Made by a program: the position numbers and the translations under genes | Notes under the pieces: generated by a model | The model's input: only the letters and a program-made list of their open reading frames with translations | What the model was told of the DNA's origin: nothing | The model's database searches: none | Origin: Rhodobacterales bacterium LSUCC0031 | Lineage (GTDB): Bacteria > Pseudomonadota > Alphaproteobacteria > Rhodobacterales > Rhodobacteraceae | Length of the DNA stretch: 64,000 bases | Direction of reading: 5' to 3' | Assembly: GCA_015689735.1 (NCBI GenBank) | Contig: WVSP01000004.1 | Span: 1-64,000, forward strand | Shown here: positions 28,241 to 36,960 of the stretch, in pieces | Numbering within the stretch: the stretch's first letter is position 1 | How the letters are laid out: each line of letters opens with the position of its first letter

Positions 28241-28983
28241 CCAGCCTGCCCGAAACAACCCAGCGCAAGCTCGGCCTTGTGATCGACCTTGACACCTGTG
28301 TCGGTTGCCATGCCTGCGTGATCGCCTGCAAAGGCTGGAACGACGCGCAATATGGCGCGCCCTTGTCTGACCAGGAGCCCTATGGCGCCAACCCCACCGG
28401 CACCTTCCTCAACCGCGTCCATAGCTACGAGATCACGCCGCCCCATGGCCAAGCCCAGCTTGTCCATTTCCCCAAATCCTGCCTGCATTGCGAGGATGCG
28501 CCCTGCGTCACCGTCTGCCCCACGGGTGCCTCCTATAAGCGGGTCGAGGATGGCATCGTTCTTGTAAACGAGGCCGATTGCATCGGCTGCGGTCTATGCG
28601 CCTGGGCCTGCCCCTATGGCGCGCGCGAAATGGACAAGGCGGCAGGCGTGATGAAGAAATGCACCCTCTGTGTTGACCGCATCTATAACGAGAACCTCCC
28701 CCCGGAAGATCGCGAACCGGCCTGCGTGCGCACCTGCCCGGCGGGCGCGCGGCACTTCGGCGATCTGGGCGACCCCGACAGCGATGTCAGCCAGCTTGTC
28801 GCCGCGCGCGGCGGCTTTGACCTCATGCCCGATCTCGGCACCAAGCCTGTCAACAAGTACCTCCCCCCCCGCCCCAAGGATCAGTGGCAAGAGACAGACA
28901 TCCTCGCCCCCTTCCTCGACCCCATCGCCGACACGCCGCAAGGCTTCCTTGGCTGGCTTGACCGCGCGTTGGAGCGTCTCTGA
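28237..28983 (+). CDS. soeB: 4Fe-4S dicluster electron-transfer subunit, SoeB-like
   Basis: The 248-residue protein is an NrfC/DmsB-type subunit with four Cys motifs: CVGCHACVIAC, CLHCEDAPCVTVC, CIGCGLCAWAC and the CTLC...ACVRTCPAG set. Together these bind four 4Fe-4S clusters that pass electrons between the Mo subunit and the membrane anchor. The ATG at 28237 overlaps the hydrolase stop by four bases. Its own stop overlaps the anchor gene by one base (TGATG). Confidence 0.88.
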   Translation: MTSLPETTQRKLGLVIDLDTCVGCHACVIACKGWNDAQYGAPLSDQEPYGANPTGTFLNRVHSYEITPPHGQAQLVHFPKSCLHCEDAPCVTVCPTGASYKRVEDGIVLVNEADCIGCGLCAWACPYGAREMDKAAGVMKKCTLCVDRIYNENLPPEDREPACVRTCPAGARHFGDLGDPDSDVSQLVAARGGFDLMPDLGTKPVNKYLPPRPKDQWQETDILAPFLDPIADTPQGFLGWLDRALERL

Positions 28984-29879
28984 TGCATCCCGCCCCTTCC
29001 GTCATCATCTTCACCACGTTCTCGGGCCTTGGCTTTGGGCTATTGGTCTTTCTGGGGCTCGGCCTGCCGCCGGTCACGGGATGGGTGGCCTTCGTCTTCT
29101 TCGTGATTGCCTTTGCGCTTGCTGTCGGCGGGCTTTTGGCCTCGACCTTCCACTTGGGCCACCCCGAACGCGCGCTCAAGGCGTTTCGCCAATGGCGCAG
29201 CAGTTGGCTCAGCCGTGAAGGGATCGCCGCGGTTGCAGCCTTGATCGTGATGGGCATCGTCGCCCTTCTCGCGGTGTTCTTCGACTCACGGATTGCAGCC
29301 CTTGGCTGGATCGGCGCGGCACTGTCGCTGGCCACGGTGGTGACCACAGCGATGATCTACACCCAACTCAAATCGGTCCCACGTTGGCACCAGGCGCTCA
29401 CGCCCTTGCACCTGGTCTCGGCCAGCCTTGCCGGTGGCGCGCTTCTGGCCGGTCAGATCACCTCTGCCCAAATCCTGCTTGCACTTGCGGGGCTGATCCA
29501 GATCGCCCATTGGGCGCGCGGCGATCGGCGCTTTGCCGAGGCTGGCCAATCCATCGCCAGCGCCACGGGCCTATCCGAAGCCGGACGCATCCGCGCCTTT
29601 GCACCCCCCCATACCGGCACCAATTACCTGTTGCGCGAGATGGTTCATGTCGTTGGCCGCAAACATGCCCAACGCCTTCGGATCATCGCGCTCGGCTTGG
29701 GCTATGCGCTGCCCCTCGGCCTGATCTTGGTCCCCGGTGCGTCCCATGGCTTGGGCGGGCTTGCTGTGCTGTCGCATCTCTTGGGCATGCTGGCCTCGCG
29801 CTGGCTGTTCTTTGCACAGGCCGAGCATGTCGTCGGGCTTTACTATGGCGCACGCGGCGAAAGGATCGGCGCATGTTGA
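28983..29879 (+). CDS. soeC: DmsC/SoeC-like membrane anchor subunit
   Basis: The 298-residue protein has about eight hydrophobic helices and fits the DmsC-type quinone-interacting anchors. In SoeABC this subunit delivers electrons from sulfite to the quinone pool. The gene starts on the last base of the iron-sulfur subunit stop codon. Its end overlaps a thioesterase gene by seven bases, which extends the operon. Confidence 0.85.
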   Translation: MHPAPSVIIFTTFSGLGFGLLVFLGLGLPPVTGWVAFVFFVIAFALAVGGLLASTFHLGHPERALKAFRQWRSSWLSREGIAAVAALIVMGIVALLAVFFDSRIAALGWIGAALSLATVVTTAMIYTQLKSVPRWHQALTPLHLVSASLAGGALLAGQITSAQILLALAGLIQIAHWARGDRRFAEAGQSIASATGLSEAGRIRAFAPPHTGTNYLLREMVHVVGRKHAQRLRIIALGLGYALPLGLILVPGASHGLGGLAVLSHLLGMLASRWLFFAQAEHVVGLYYGARGERIGAC

Positions 29880-30298
29880 AGTTCACCATTCCCCAGATGG
29901 AACGCTTCCTTGAACAGGTCTTTCCACAGGTCGCAGGCCAGTTCAGCATCGACCAGATGGATGCGGCGCTCCTGGTGATGCGCCTGCACCACGATGAGCG
30001 CCATTTGCGCCCCGGCGGCACGGTATCTGGCCCCGCCATGTTCGCACTGGCCGATGTCGCGGCCTATGTCGCGACCATGGCGCGCATCGGCCCCGAGGCG
30101 CTGACCGTCACCACGCATTGCAGCATCGATTTCATGCGCAAACCCGCGGCAGGGGTCGATATCCTCGCCCATGCCCGCGTGCTGAAACTGGGCCGGACAT
30201 TATCCGTGACCGATGTGCTGCTCCATGCCGAGGGCGCCACCGACCCCGTGGCCCATGCCAGCCTGACCTATGCCATCCCGCCAAAGCGCATCACATAG
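29873..30298 (+). CDS. PaaI-type hotdog thioesterase
   Basis: The 141-residue hotdog-fold protein has the conserved region RPGGTVSGPAMFALADVAAY near residues 47-66 and a typical C-terminal strand VAHASLTYAIP. Family members hydrolyse acyl-CoA thioesters, often aromatic ones. The start overlaps the end of the anchor subunit gene. It is convergent with, and 5 bases from, the PaaK-like ligase gene. It may therefore belong functionally to the CoA-ligase/transporter locus, although it is transcribed with the molybdoenzyme. Confidence 0.83.
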   Translation: MLKFTIPQMERFLEQVFPQVAGQFSIDQMDAALLVMRLHHDERHLRPGGTVSGPAMFALADVAAYVATMARIGPEALTVTTHCSIDFMRKPAAGVDILAHARVLKLGRTLSVTDVLLHAEGATDPVAHASLTYAIPPKRIT

Positions 30299-30303
30299 GC
30301 CGA

Positions 30304-31488
30304 TCAATCGTATTTGCGTTGATCGTCGATGACCTTGCCATCATTGGGCAGGCTGCCGGGGGCGACAATCTCGACGCGGCCCTTCAGCTTCATCACCGCC
30401 GCGACACTGTCGCCGAGTGCCACCGCATCGGCACCCGCAGCCTCGACCTGCACGGTCATGGCGTCCATCTCGCCCTCGCGGGTGGCGATGACGCGGGCGC
30501 GGGCCACCTCTGGATGACGGGCGACGAATTCGGCCACCTGTTCGGGCCGCACGAACATGCCCTTGATCTTGGTGGTCTGATCGGCGCGCCCCATCCAGCC
30601 CTTGATCCGCATGTTGCTGCGCCCACAGGGGCTTTGCCCCGGCAAGACGGCACTCAGATCGCCGGTCGCAAAGCGGATTAACGGGTAATCGGGGTTCAGC
30701 GTGGTCACCACCACCTCGCCCACCTCGCCCTCGGGAACGGGATCGCCGGTTCCAGGGCGCACGATCTCGACGATCACACCCTCATCGACGATCATCCCCT
30801 CCATCGCGGCGGACTCATAGGCAATATTGCCAAGATCGGCCGTGGCATAGCATTGCAGACAGGCAATCCCACGATCGGCATATTCCTGTCGCAGCGAGGG
30901 GAACAGCGCCCCACCCCCAACCGCCGCACGGGTAAAGGACAGCGCCACACCCATCTCCTCGGCCCGATCGAGAATGACCTTCAGGTAATCGGGCGTGCCG
31001 ACATAGGCGGTGCAGCCCACATCCTTGGCCGCGCGTACCTGCAACTCTGTCTGACCGACACCGGCAGGTAGCACCGCCGCCCCCACCGCGCGCGCCCCGC
31101 TCTCAAAGATCATCCCCGCAGGCGTCAGGTGATAGCCGAAACAATTCTGCACGATATCGCCCGGCCCGATGCCCACCGCATGCAAGAACCGCCCGATCCG
31201 CCACCAGTCATGGCTGACGCCACCGGGCTCATAGATCGGGCCGGGGCTTTGAAAGACATGGGCCAGATTGCGCACGGGCAAGCCGCCAAAGGGCGGCTGT
31301 GCGGCCTGCCGCGTTACCAGATCAGCCTTTCGCAGCACAGGCAGATGGGCCAACGCGCCCAGATCCATGATCGCGGCCCGACCATTGGCGGCAAGTTGTG
31401 CGTTCAGACGCATCAACTGGTCGGCGGCGCGCGCATCGGCACTCCGTGTCTCGAGCGCGTCGAAATATTTCCGTTTCTCATCCAACAT
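30304..31488 (-). CDS. Phenylacetate-CoA-ligase-like (PaaK family) AMP-binding enzyme
   Basis: The 394-residue protein matches the PaaK branch of adenylate-forming CoA ligases. Recognisable parts are the middle domain QCYATADLGNIAYES near residue 215, the hinge RIKGWMGRADQTTKIKGMFV near residue 295 and the C-terminal domain. The ATG at 31488 overlaps the LivF-like stop by one base; a GTG 12 bases earlier is less likely. It is the last gene of the transporter operon, which suggests that the imported acid is activated to its CoA ester. Confidence 0.85.
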   Translation of the reverse strand: MLDEKRKYFDALETRSADARAADQLMRLNAQLAANGRAAIMDLGALAHLPVLRKADLVTRQAAQPPFGGLPVRNLAHVFQSPGPIYEPGGVSHDWWRIGRFLHAVGIGPGDIVQNCFGYHLTPAGMIFESGARAVGAAVLPAGVGQTELQVRAAKDVGCTAYVGTPDYLKVILDRAEEMGVALSFTRAAVGGGALFPSLRQEYADRGIACLQCYATADLGNIAYESAAMEGMIVDEGVIVEIVRPGTGDPVPEGEVGEVVVTTLNPDYPLIRFATGDLSAVLPGQSPCGRSNMRIKGWMGRADQTTKIKGMFVRPEQVAEFVARHPEVARARVIATREGEMDAMTVQVEAAGADAVALGDSVAAVMKLKGRVEIVAPGSLPNDGKVIDDQRKYD

Positions 31489-32348
31489 CAGCTTAGCCAC
31501 CGTTTCCGCCGCCGGTAGCTGCGCACATCGCGAAAGCTTTTCCGGCCCTCCTCGGACATGCCGAGATAGAATTCCTTCACATCGGGGTTCTCGCGCAATT
31601 CCGCCGCCGGCCCATCCATCACCACGCGGCCCGACTCAAGGATGTATCCGTAATGCGCGAAACGCAGCGCCACATTGGTGTTCTGCTCAGCCAGCAGAAA
31701 GGTCACGCCCTGCTCTTCGTTGAGGCGTTTGACGATATCAAAGATCTGTTCCACCAGCTGCGGCGCCAGCCCCATCGATGGCTCGTCGAGCAAGATCGTC
31801 TCGGGTCGGCTCATCAGCGCGCGGCCAATGGCCGTCATCTGCTGCTCCCCGCCCGAGGTATAGCCTGCCTGGCTTGTTCGCCGCTCCTTGAGGCGCGGGA
31901 AATAGGTATAGACCATCTCCAGATCGGCCGCGATCGCGCCCTTGCCGTCGCGCCGTGTATAGGCGCCGGTCAACAGGTTCTCCTCGACGGTCAGATGCTC
32001 AAAGCAATGCCGCCCTTCCATCACCTGGATCACGCCGCGATCCACCAATTCCGAGGGGGTCAAGTGCTGGATACGCTCACCACGATAGGTGATCATTCCC
32101 TTCGTCACCTCGCCGCGCTCGGAATGCAAAAGGTTCGAGATCGCCTTGAGCGTCGTGGTCTTGCCTGCGCCGTTACCGCCCAAAAGCGCGGTGATCCCGC
32201 CCTTCGGCACCTTGAGGCTGACCCCCTTCAGAACAAGGATCACATGGTTGTAGATCACCTCGATATTGGTGACCTCAAGCAGTGTCTCGGCTGCGGCCTT
32301 TTCGGGCATCGCGCCGCCGCTCTGGGTCTGTTCGGGCTGATCCAACAT
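31488..32348 (-). CDS. ABC transporter ATP-binding protein, LivF type
   Basis: The 286-residue ATPase has Walker A GGNGAGKTT near residue 58, the signature YTSGGEQQM and Walker B ETILLDEPS. It is one of the two ATPases of a branched-chain-type importer; the LivG-type partner is at 36118. The C terminus is longer than usual by about 30 basic residues (EEGRKSFRDVRSYRRRKRW). The ATG at 32348 follows GAGGAG with a nine-base spacer. Confidence 0.9.
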   Translation of the reverse strand: MLDQPEQTQSGGAMPEKAAAETLLEVTNIEVIYNHVILVLKGVSLKVPKGGITALLGGNGAGKTTTLKAISNLLHSERGEVTKGMITYRGERIQHLTPSELVDRGVIQVMEGRHCFEHLTVEENLLTGAYTRRDGKGAIAADLEMVYTYFPRLKERRTSQAGYTSGGEQQMTAIGRALMSRPETILLDEPSMGLAPQLVEQIFDIVKRLNEEQGVTFLLAEQNTNVALRFAHYGYILESGRVVMDGPAAELRENPDVKEFYLGMSEEGRKSFRDVRSYRRRKRWLS

Positions 32349-32488
32349 CTCCCGGCACTCCTCGTCTCCGGCGCCGCGCATGGCCCCGTGTCAATCCCAT
32401 CGGGCCTGCCTTCACGGCTTACCCTTCATCTTTCCAAAAATACGCAAATCCCGGCGGCGACAGCCTGCGCCGCCGCCGGGGTCTTGGC

Positions 32489-33769
32489 TTAGCTGCCGTT
32501 GCAGTTGCGCGGCGTGATCCCGGCTTCGGCGGCATAGGCGGCAGAATCTTCGAGGACCAGCGGCCCCGTCACGCTGTCATCGGGCGCGATGAAATCGGTC
32601 AGTGTGACCCATTCCGTCCCGTTCCACTGCGTCATGATCGCCTGACCCGTGCCGCCATGATCGCCACAGCTGACCGCGAATTCAGGCCCGATGCCCGGCA
32701 TGCCCAAGGCATCCATCCGCGCATTGGTCATCTCGAGCGCTTCCATCCCGTCGCGCATCATCGCCGGCGTGATATCGGCCACGCCATGGATCTCTTGCGC
32801 CTTGCGCGCGGCTTCGGCGGCCAGCATCGCGGCGTACATGCCACGGGTATACAGCACCGACCCAAGGTTCGTGCCATCGCCCGCCGCAAGCCCCGCATCG
32901 ATCACATGTTGCTGGATCTCGGCAAAGACCGGCATATCGCCCAAACGGTTCATGTTGAGCGCGCGGTAACCCGCTGCCGCCTGCCCCGCCGAGGCAACAT
33001 CGTGATCGGCGCCTGCCCACCAATTGCCGATGAAGTTCTCAAGCGGATAGCGGATGTTGATCGCTTCCTGGATCGCGACCTGGTTCATCACGCCCCAGCC
33101 CCAGAACAGGACGTAATCGGGCCGGTCGCGGCGGATCTGAAGCCACTGGTTCCCCTGCTCTTGGCCGGGGCTATCCACCGCCAAAAGGTTCAGCGTGAAC
33201 CCATGCTGCGCGGCGAGCGTCTCCAATGTGCGGATCGGCTCCCGCCCATAGGCCGAGTTGTGGTAAAGCAGCGTGATCTTCTTGCCGCTCAGCGAACCGC
33301 CGTTTTCGTCCAAAAGGACGTTGATCATCACCGATGCCGCATCCCAGTAATTCGCAGGATAGTTGAAGACATGGCTGAACACTTCGCCATTGACGGCGGA
33401 GGTGCGGCCATAGCCCATCGTGTGCAGCGGGATGCCATCGGCGGTCGCGCGCGGGATCAGCTGATAGGTGATCCCGGTCGAAAGCGGTTGATAGACCAGC
33501 GCGCCATCGCCCTTGGTCGCCTCGTAGCACTCCACGCCGCGCTCGGTGTTATAGGCGGTCTCACATTCCACCACCCGCACCGGCACGCCGCCGATGCCGC
33601 CATCGCGCTGGTTGAGAAGCGTGAAATAATCCTGGTAGCCATCCGAGAACGGGATGCCGCCCGCCGCAAAGGGGCCGGTCCGATAGGACAGGTCGGGGAA
33701 CATCAGGTCGGCGAATGCCGGGCTTGCAAGCATGGCCCCGGCTGCGACCGTTGTCAGCAGTTTCTTCAT
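32489..33769 (-). CDS. ABC transporter substrate-binding protein, branched-chain type
   Basis: The 426-residue protein starts MKKLLTTVAAGAMLASPAFA, a classical signal peptide, and continues as a type I periplasmic binding protein (Peripla_BP_6). Paired Cys residues occur in VVECETAYNTERGVECYE. Binding proteins in this arrangement often take aromatic or fatty acids and not amino acids; the neighbouring CoA ligases favour that here. It lies between the LivM- and LivF-type genes. Confidence 0.9.
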   Translation of the reverse strand: MKKLLTTVAAGAMLASPAFADLMFPDLSYRTGPFAAGGIPFSDGYQDYFTLLNQRDGGIGGVPVRVVECETAYNTERGVECYEATKGDGALVYQPLSTGITYQLIPRATADGIPLHTMGYGRTSAVNGEVFSHVFNYPANYWDAASVMINVLLDENGGSLSGKKITLLYHNSAYGREPIRTLETLAAQHGFTLNLLAVDSPGQEQGNQWLQIRRDRPDYVLFWGWGVMNQVAIQEAINIRYPLENFIGNWWAGADHDVASAGQAAAGYRALNMNRLGDMPVFAEIQQHVIDAGLAAGDGTNLGSVLYTRGMYAAMLAAEAARKAQEIHGVADITPAMMRDGMEALEMTNARMDALGMPGIGPEFAVSCGDHGGTGQAIMTQWNGTEWVTLTDFIAPDDSVTGPLVLEDSAAYAAEAGITPRNCNGS

Positions 33770-33901
33770 CGAGGTAGTCCTCCCTTGGGTTTGATCCGAT
33801 CTTGTCTCGACCCGGTTCAATGCCGGATTTCTCGCTTGGCGTTCCGCGCCTCGCTGCGCGGTCTGCATGTTTTCAGGGGCCAAAAGACCCTTATCCACCA
33901 C

Positions 33902-34978
33902 TCAATGCGGAAAGGGCCAAAGGCGCAATTTCTCCTTGGCCAAAGACCATAGACGCGCCAGCCCATGCGGCTCGACGATCAGGAAGAACATGATCAAGCC
34001 GCCTACGATCACGAATTGGAAATGCGTGGCCAAGGCCGTGTCCCAGCCCATCGTATCGACCAGCAACACCTTCAACGCGACGGGCAGCAACACCATGAAG
34101 GCCGCACCCGCAAAGCTGCCAAAAAGCGAGCCAAGCCCACCGATGATGATCATGAACAGCACGAGGAACGATTTCTGGATGCCATACGCCTCGCCCACCT
34201 CGACCGCGCCAAGATAGACGGTGAACAACAGCGCGCCCGCCACGCCGACATAGAAGGACGACACCGCAAAAGCCGAGAGCTTGGCGCGCAACGGGTTCAC
34301 CCCGATGATCTCGGCGGCGATATCCATGTCGCGGATTGCCATCCATTGCCGCCCCATCGCACCCCGCGTCAGGTTGCGCGCGACCCATGCCAGCACAAAG
34401 ACAAAGGCAAGGCAGAACAGGTATTTCACCCATGCCTCGGCATTGGGGCCGGTCACTGCATGACCAAACAAAAGCCGTTCAGGCGCGGTGATCTGGCCGG
34501 ATGCGGAATAGTTGTAAAACCACGGCACCTTGTTGAATAGCCAGACAAGAAAGAACTGCGCAGCAAGCGTCGCCACGGCAAGGTAGAACCCCTTGATCCG
34601 CAGCGAGGGCAGACCAAACATCACCCCCACCATGGCCGTCATCGCCCCCGACAACAGCGTGACGGTGACCATGTCCATGCCCGGAAATGCCGTCATCAAC
34701 TTGTAGGAGGTATAGGCCCCCACGGCCATGAACCCGCCCGTCCCTAGGCTGACCTGCCCGCAATACCCCGTCAGGATGTTCAACCCGATGGCCGCGATCG
34801 CATAGATCAGGAACGGGATCAGGATCGCACTGGCCCAGTAATCGGTGATCACAAAGGGGATAATCCCCAGCGCCACTGCGAGAACGGCGTAATAGCGATA
34901 GCGGTCAAATGCGATGGGAAAGGTCTGGCTGTCATCGGCGTAGGATGTCTTGAAATCGCCCGCTTCACGGTAGAACAT
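33902..34978 (-). CDS. ABC transporter permease, LivM type
   Basis: The 358-residue integral membrane protein has about nine to ten helices and the family segment GYCGQVSLGTGGFMAVGAYT near residue 72, plus the EAA-like loop GMQWM-type region AMGRQWMAIRDMDIAAEIIG. It pairs with the LivH-type permease encoded upstream. It lies 84 bases downstream of that gene in the same operon. Confidence 0.9.
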   Translation of the reverse strand: MFYREAGDFKTSYADDSQTFPIAFDRYRYYAVLAVALGIIPFVITDYWASAILIPFLIYAIAAIGLNILTGYCGQVSLGTGGFMAVGAYTSYKLMTAFPGMDMVTVTLLSGAMTAMVGVMFGLPSLRIKGFYLAVATLAAQFFLVWLFNKVPWFYNYSASGQITAPERLLFGHAVTGPNAEAWVKYLFCLAFVFVLAWVARNLTRGAMGRQWMAIRDMDIAAEIIGVNPLRAKLSAFAVSSFYVGVAGALLFTVYLGAVEVGEAYGIQKSFLVLFMIIIGGLGSLFGSFAGAAFMVLLPVALKVLLVDTMGWDTALATHFQFVIVGGLIMFFLIVEPHGLARLWSLAKEKLRLWPFPH

Positions 34979-35061
34979 CAGATCGCCCCCTCATTCCGGC
35001 CAAGATGCGCGGCCATGCGCTGCGGTTCTTGGTGCCTTGGCATGCTGCATCGCCCCATGTC

Positions 35062-36048
35062 TCACACCCGCTCGATGATCTTTTCGCCAAACAGGCCTTG
35101 CGGCCGGAACACGAGGAAAACGAGCGCCAGCACATAGGCGAACCAGTTTTCCGTCGCGCCGCCGATCATCGGGCCTATGGCAAATTCGAACAGCGCCTCG
35201 CCCACACCAATGATCAGCCCGCCAATGATCGCGCCGGGGATCGAGGTGAAGCCGCCCAGCATCAAGACCGGCAGCGCCTTGAGCGCGATCAGCGAAAGCG
35301 AGAACTGCACGCCGGATTTCGAGCCCCACATGATGCCCGCAACCAGCGCAACAATCCCCGCCAGGGACCAGACCAGCACCCAGACGTAATTCAGCTTGAT
35401 TCCGACCGACAGCGCCGCTTGGTGGTCGTCGGCCACAGCCCGCATTGCGCGGCCCTGCTTGGTGTATTGCGCAAACGCGATCAGCCCTGCGACCAGCACC
35501 GTCGCCACGATAGCGGCCGTGATATCGAGATTGTCGATAAAGAACCCGTAGCCGAACAGGTTGAATGTCACGGCATCGATACTGTCGTTAATCCCCTGCG
35601 GCAGGCCCACATCCAGATTGCGGATTTCCGACCCCCACATCAGGTCGCTGACCCCCTCAAGGAAATAGGCAAGCCCGATGGTCGCCATGAACAAGATGAT
35701 CGGTTCTTGGCCCACCAAATGGCGAAACACGAACCGTTGCGCCAAGATGGCAAAGCCGATCATCACCAAAGCGGTCAGCAAGATCGCAGCAAGCGCTGGC
35801 ACCTCCCATCCGAAGTAATGGATATCGGTGCCGAAGATCTCGTTGATCAGATGCCCGAACGGCACGCGGCCTTGCTGGATACCGACCAGCGTCATCGCTG
35901 CAAAGAGTGCCATCACACCCTGCGCATAGTTGAAGATACCACTTGCCTTGAAGATCAGTACGAAGCCCAGCGCGACCAGCGCGTACATCACCCCGTTCAA
36001 CAGGCCGTTGAGCGTGACCTCCATCGCGAAAATCAATTGGTCGGGCAT
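35062..36048 (-). CDS. ABC transporter permease, LivH type
   Basis: The 328-residue membrane protein begins MPDQLIFAMEVTLNGLLNGV and has the LivH features ALVALGFVLIFKASGIFNYA and the cytoplasmic loop GRAMRAVADDHQAALSVGI. About eight helices are visible. It lies 69 bases downstream of the LivG-type gene; that gap holds a short run of TGTACGxGxG repeats (about 36070-36110). Confidence 0.91.
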   Translation of the reverse strand: MPDQLIFAMEVTLNGLLNGVMYALVALGFVLIFKASGIFNYAQGVMALFAAMTLVGIQQGRVPFGHLINEIFGTDIHYFGWEVPALAAILLTALVMIGFAILAQRFVFRHLVGQEPIILFMATIGLAYFLEGVSDLMWGSEIRNLDVGLPQGINDSIDAVTFNLFGYGFFIDNLDITAAIVATVLVAGLIAFAQYTKQGRAMRAVADDHQAALSVGIKLNYVWVLVWSLAGIVALVAGIMWGSKSGVQFSLSLIALKALPVLMLGGFTSIPGAIIGGLIIGVGEALFEFAIGPMIGGATENWFAYVLALVFLVFRPQGLFGEKIIERV

Positions 36049-36117
36049 GCGCGGCCTCCGTCGCTCGGCGTATGTACGCGGTGTGTACGGGCGGTGTACG
36101 GGATGTGTCGCATCCGC

Positions 36118-36939
36118 TTAGTCATGGCTGACCCCCAGATAGGCGTCGATCACCTCTTGGTTGGCGCGCACTTCGGCGGGGGTGCCATCGCCGATCTTTT
36201 TGCCGTAATCCATCACCACGACACGGTCCGACAGGTCCATCACCACGCCCATGTCATGCTCGATCAACACGATGGTGGTGCCGAATTCATCGTTCACATC
36301 GAGGATGAAGCGGCTCATATCCTCCTTCTCCTCGACATTCATGCCCGCCATCGGCTCGTCGAGAAGCAAGATCTTGGGTTCCGAAACCAACGCGCGTGCC
36401 AGCTCCACCCGCTTTTTCAACCCGTAAGGCAGGCGGCCAACAGGCGTTTTGCGGATATGCTGGATCTCAAGGAAATCAATCACTTCCTCAGCGCGCTTGC
36501 GGTTCTCTACCTCTTCGCGCTGCGCGCGGCCCCACCAAAAAGCCTGGTCAAGGATGCTGGCCTTCATATGGTTGAGCCGCCCGGTCATGACGTTGTCCAG
36601 CACCGTCATCCCCTCGAACAGCGCGATGTTCTGGAAGGTGCGCGCAATGCCTTGGCGGGCAACCTGATAGGGCTTCATCGGCGGCCGGCGCGCGCCGCGA
36701 TAGATCATCTCGCCTTCTTGCGGATGGTAGAAGCCGCTGATCACGTTGAGCATGCTCGACTTGCCCGCACCATTCGGCCCGATGATCGCCCGGATCTCGC
36801 CTTCACGAATGTCAAAGCTGATATCCTTGATCGCCACCACACCACCAAAACGCAGCGTGATATTGCGCATCTCCATCACTACACCACCAATCCTGCGACC
36901 GTCCGCGGTGGTGTATCCTTGTTGGCCCGCATCAAGCAT
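36118..36939 (-). CDS. ABC transporter ATP-binding protein, LivG type
   Basis: The 273-residue ATPase has Walker A GPNGAGKSS near residue 54, an LPYGLKKRVELARAL signature region and Walker B KILLLDEPMAGM. The C-terminal stretch GTPAEVRANQEVIDAYLG is typical of LivG. The start may be the ATG at 36939 or the one at 36876; neither has a strong ribosome-binding site. It is 21 bases downstream of the acyl-CoA-ligase-like gene. Confidence 0.9.
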   Translation of the reverse strand: MLDAGQQGYTTADGRRIGGVVMEMRNITLRFGGVVAIKDISFDIREGEIRAIIGPNGAGKSSMLNVISGFYHPQEGEMIYRGARRPPMKPYQVARQGIARTFQNIALFEGMTVLDNVMTGRLNHMKASILDQAFWWGRAQREEVENRKRAEEVIDFLEIQHIRKTPVGRLPYGLKKRVELARALVSEPKILLLDEPMAGMNVEEKEDMSRFILDVNDEFGTTIVLIEHDMGVVMDLSDRVVVMDYGKKIGDGTPAEVRANQEVIDAYLGVSHD

Positions 36940-36960
36940 CGCTGCCCCCCCCCGCCACGG

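Noticed and set aside
32282-33952. A plus-strand open frame of about 556 codons antisense to the ABC binding-protein gene
   Set aside because: The minus strand has a signal peptide and clear binding-protein sequence. The plus frame shows shadow composition and no motif.
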